64,000 bases of DNA from IOR16 sp034927775 (GTDB lineage: Bacteria > Bacillota > Clostridia > Peptostreptococcales > Anaerovoracaceae): the NCBI GenBank assembly GCA_034927775.1, contig JAYFPL010000077.1, positions 1-64,000 on the forward strand, written 5' to 3'. Both the position numbers and the translations under genes were made by a program. The notes beneath the pieces were generated by a model. That model searched no databases and was not told the origin of the DNA. It saw only the letters and a program-made list of their open reading frames with translations. Every line of letters starts with the position of its first letter. Position 1 is the first letter of the stretch. Positions 63,298 through 64,000 of this stretch are shown one piece after another.

Positions 63298-64000
63298 TTA
63301 TTTGGTTGCCATTTTTTCCAAAACCATTTCTCCTTTTTTTGTTAAACTAGCCCCACTCCGACCCTTTTTTAGAATTAAATAATCTTCTCTTTCCAATTGT
63401 TTAAGGCGAGTTCTAACTTGACCTTCCGTACAATGTTTTCCGCAATTTGTTAAATATCTTGCTATATTTACTCTTCCGGCAATACGTTTTTGTTTTTGCA
63501 AATTCGATACAGCTTGTAATATTTCAAAAAGCTCTACACTGATTGATTCAAAAAAATTAGCAAAGGACTGTGCACTTTTGATATGATCCGTGTCATCCGT
63601 TGTAAATTCAAAAAAATGTGTATCCGGTAAATCACATATGCAAAGATGATTTTCTTTCTGCCTAACGGCTAACATATATTTAATCGTATTATATAATTCT
63701 CTCACATTCCCATTCCATCTAAGTTTTTGAAATACATTAAAAACCTCATCTTCAACCTCTATGGAATGACCAAGTTCTTTTTTTATGAAATGCTTCACTA
63801 AAGGTTTTATTTCTTCTGGCATTTCTCGCAAAGTTGGTAAATGAATGCATCCCATTTTTAAACGAAAATAAAGATCCGCACGAAATTGCCCATTATGAAC
63901 CATTTCTTTTAAATTTTTATTCGTTGCAGCGATGACTCGAATATCTACTTTTTTTATATTATTTCCTCCAAGAGGCATAATTTCTTTTTCTTGCAAAACA
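63298..64000 (-). CDS. Sigma-54-dependent transcriptional activator, 5' end outside window
   Basis: The visible 233 residues are the end of a sigma-54 activator. VLQEKEIMPLGG and IRVIAATNKNLKEMVHNGQF are AAA+ segments; FRADLYFRLKMGCIHLPTLR and RWNGNVRELYNTIKYM complete the ATPase core. The C-terminus, NIARYLTNCGKHCTEGQVRTR onward, is a winged helix rather than the usual Fis-type motif. It presumably activates the sigma-54 promoter just downstream; the sensor domain lies beyond base 64000. Confidence 0.85.
   Translation of the reverse strand, partial: VLQEKEIMPLGGNNIKKVDIRVIAATNKNLKEMVHNGQFRADLYFRLKMGCIHLPTLREMPEEIKPLVKHFIKKELGHSIEVEDEVFNVFQKLRWNGNVRELYNTIKYMLAVRQKENHLCICDLPDTHFFEFTTDDTDHIKSAQSFANFFESISVELFEILQAVSNLQKQKRIAGRVNIARYLTNCGKHCTEGQVRTRLKQLEREDYLILKKGRSGASLTKKGEMVLEKMATK

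Noticed and set aside
1..64000. CRISPR arrays, tRNA or rRNA genes, prophage or intact insertion sequences
   Set aside because: No regularly spaced repeats, cloverleaf or rRNA segments, integrases or transposases were seen on reading both strands.

Overview
The window looks like a chromosome segment of an anaerobic, low-GC, endospore-forming member of the Clostridia. It carries yabP, yabQ and divIC sporulation and division genes, rnmV-ksgA, walRK, the rpsF-ssb-rpsR and gdpP-rplI-dnaB-purA blocks, AGGAGG-type ribosome binding sites and U-rich intrinsic terminators. A MttB-family methyltransferase, a sigma-54 activator, Fe/Mn superoxide dismutase and ECF-type transport fit an amino-acid or methylamine using anaerobe. 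The exact genus cannot be read from the sequence. I saw no rRNA, tRNA, CRISPR array, prophage or intact insertion sequence.

Layout. 1-5.5 kb: the 3' part of a corrinoid-dependent methyltransferase gene, a sirtuin, a radical-SAM/DUF4130 pair behind a promoter carrying two LexA-like boxes, and an agmatinase. 5.7-6.6 kb: a response-regulator diguanylate cyclase. 6.6-22.3 kb: the most distinctive region, an apparent corrinoid capture and import locus. Three cobalamin riboswitches lie in a row on the minus strand (about 19.77, 19.26 and 18.48 kb, reading leftward), each with its own terminator. The last one leads a five-gene operon: an alpha-toroid protein with SLH domains, a membrane-anchored DUF4430 protein, an ECF T component, a protein fusing two ECF ATPases to a membrane S component, and a 1742-residue SLH protein carrying both toroid and DUF4430 domains. 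A divergent lipoprotein at 21.0 kb also combines toroid and DUF4430. Toroid plus DUF4430 is the domain pair of mammalian intrinsic factor and transcobalamin, so I infer a Gram-positive, wall-anchored counterpart of the intrinsic-factor system feeding an ECF importer.

22.5-30 kb is accessory: a SurA_N-like exported protein, a duplicated PadR/DUF2812 pair with an operator-like promoter, superoxide dismutase, a YbaK deacylase, a DtxR-family regulator beside a FeoB-associated cysteine-rich protein with a DtxR-like operator, and an HD protein behind a structured leader. 30-53.7 kb is mostly housekeeping: citrate synthase, RidA, an LtaS-like enzyme, ksgA, rnmV, divIC, yabQ, yabP, walK, walR, a subtilase, an M23/LysM/G5 peptidase, a DnaD protein fused to the front half of a DnaC-type loader, purA, DUF1858, dnaB, rplI, gdpP, rpsR, ssb, rpsF, an OPT transporter and a nucleotidyltransferase.

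53.9-64 kb: a chorismate mutase-shikimate kinase fusion, plsC, a PAP2 phosphatase, a DUF2148 protein, an orphan 48-residue peptide gene, a sigma/anti-sigma pair, a DUF2089 operon with a perfect 14-bp inverted repeat, and a yfcC-iadA operon with a canonical sigma-54 promoter next to the 3' part of a sigma-54 activator gene. Several gene starts below are placed downstream of the longest open frame because a well-spaced ribosome binding site points there.
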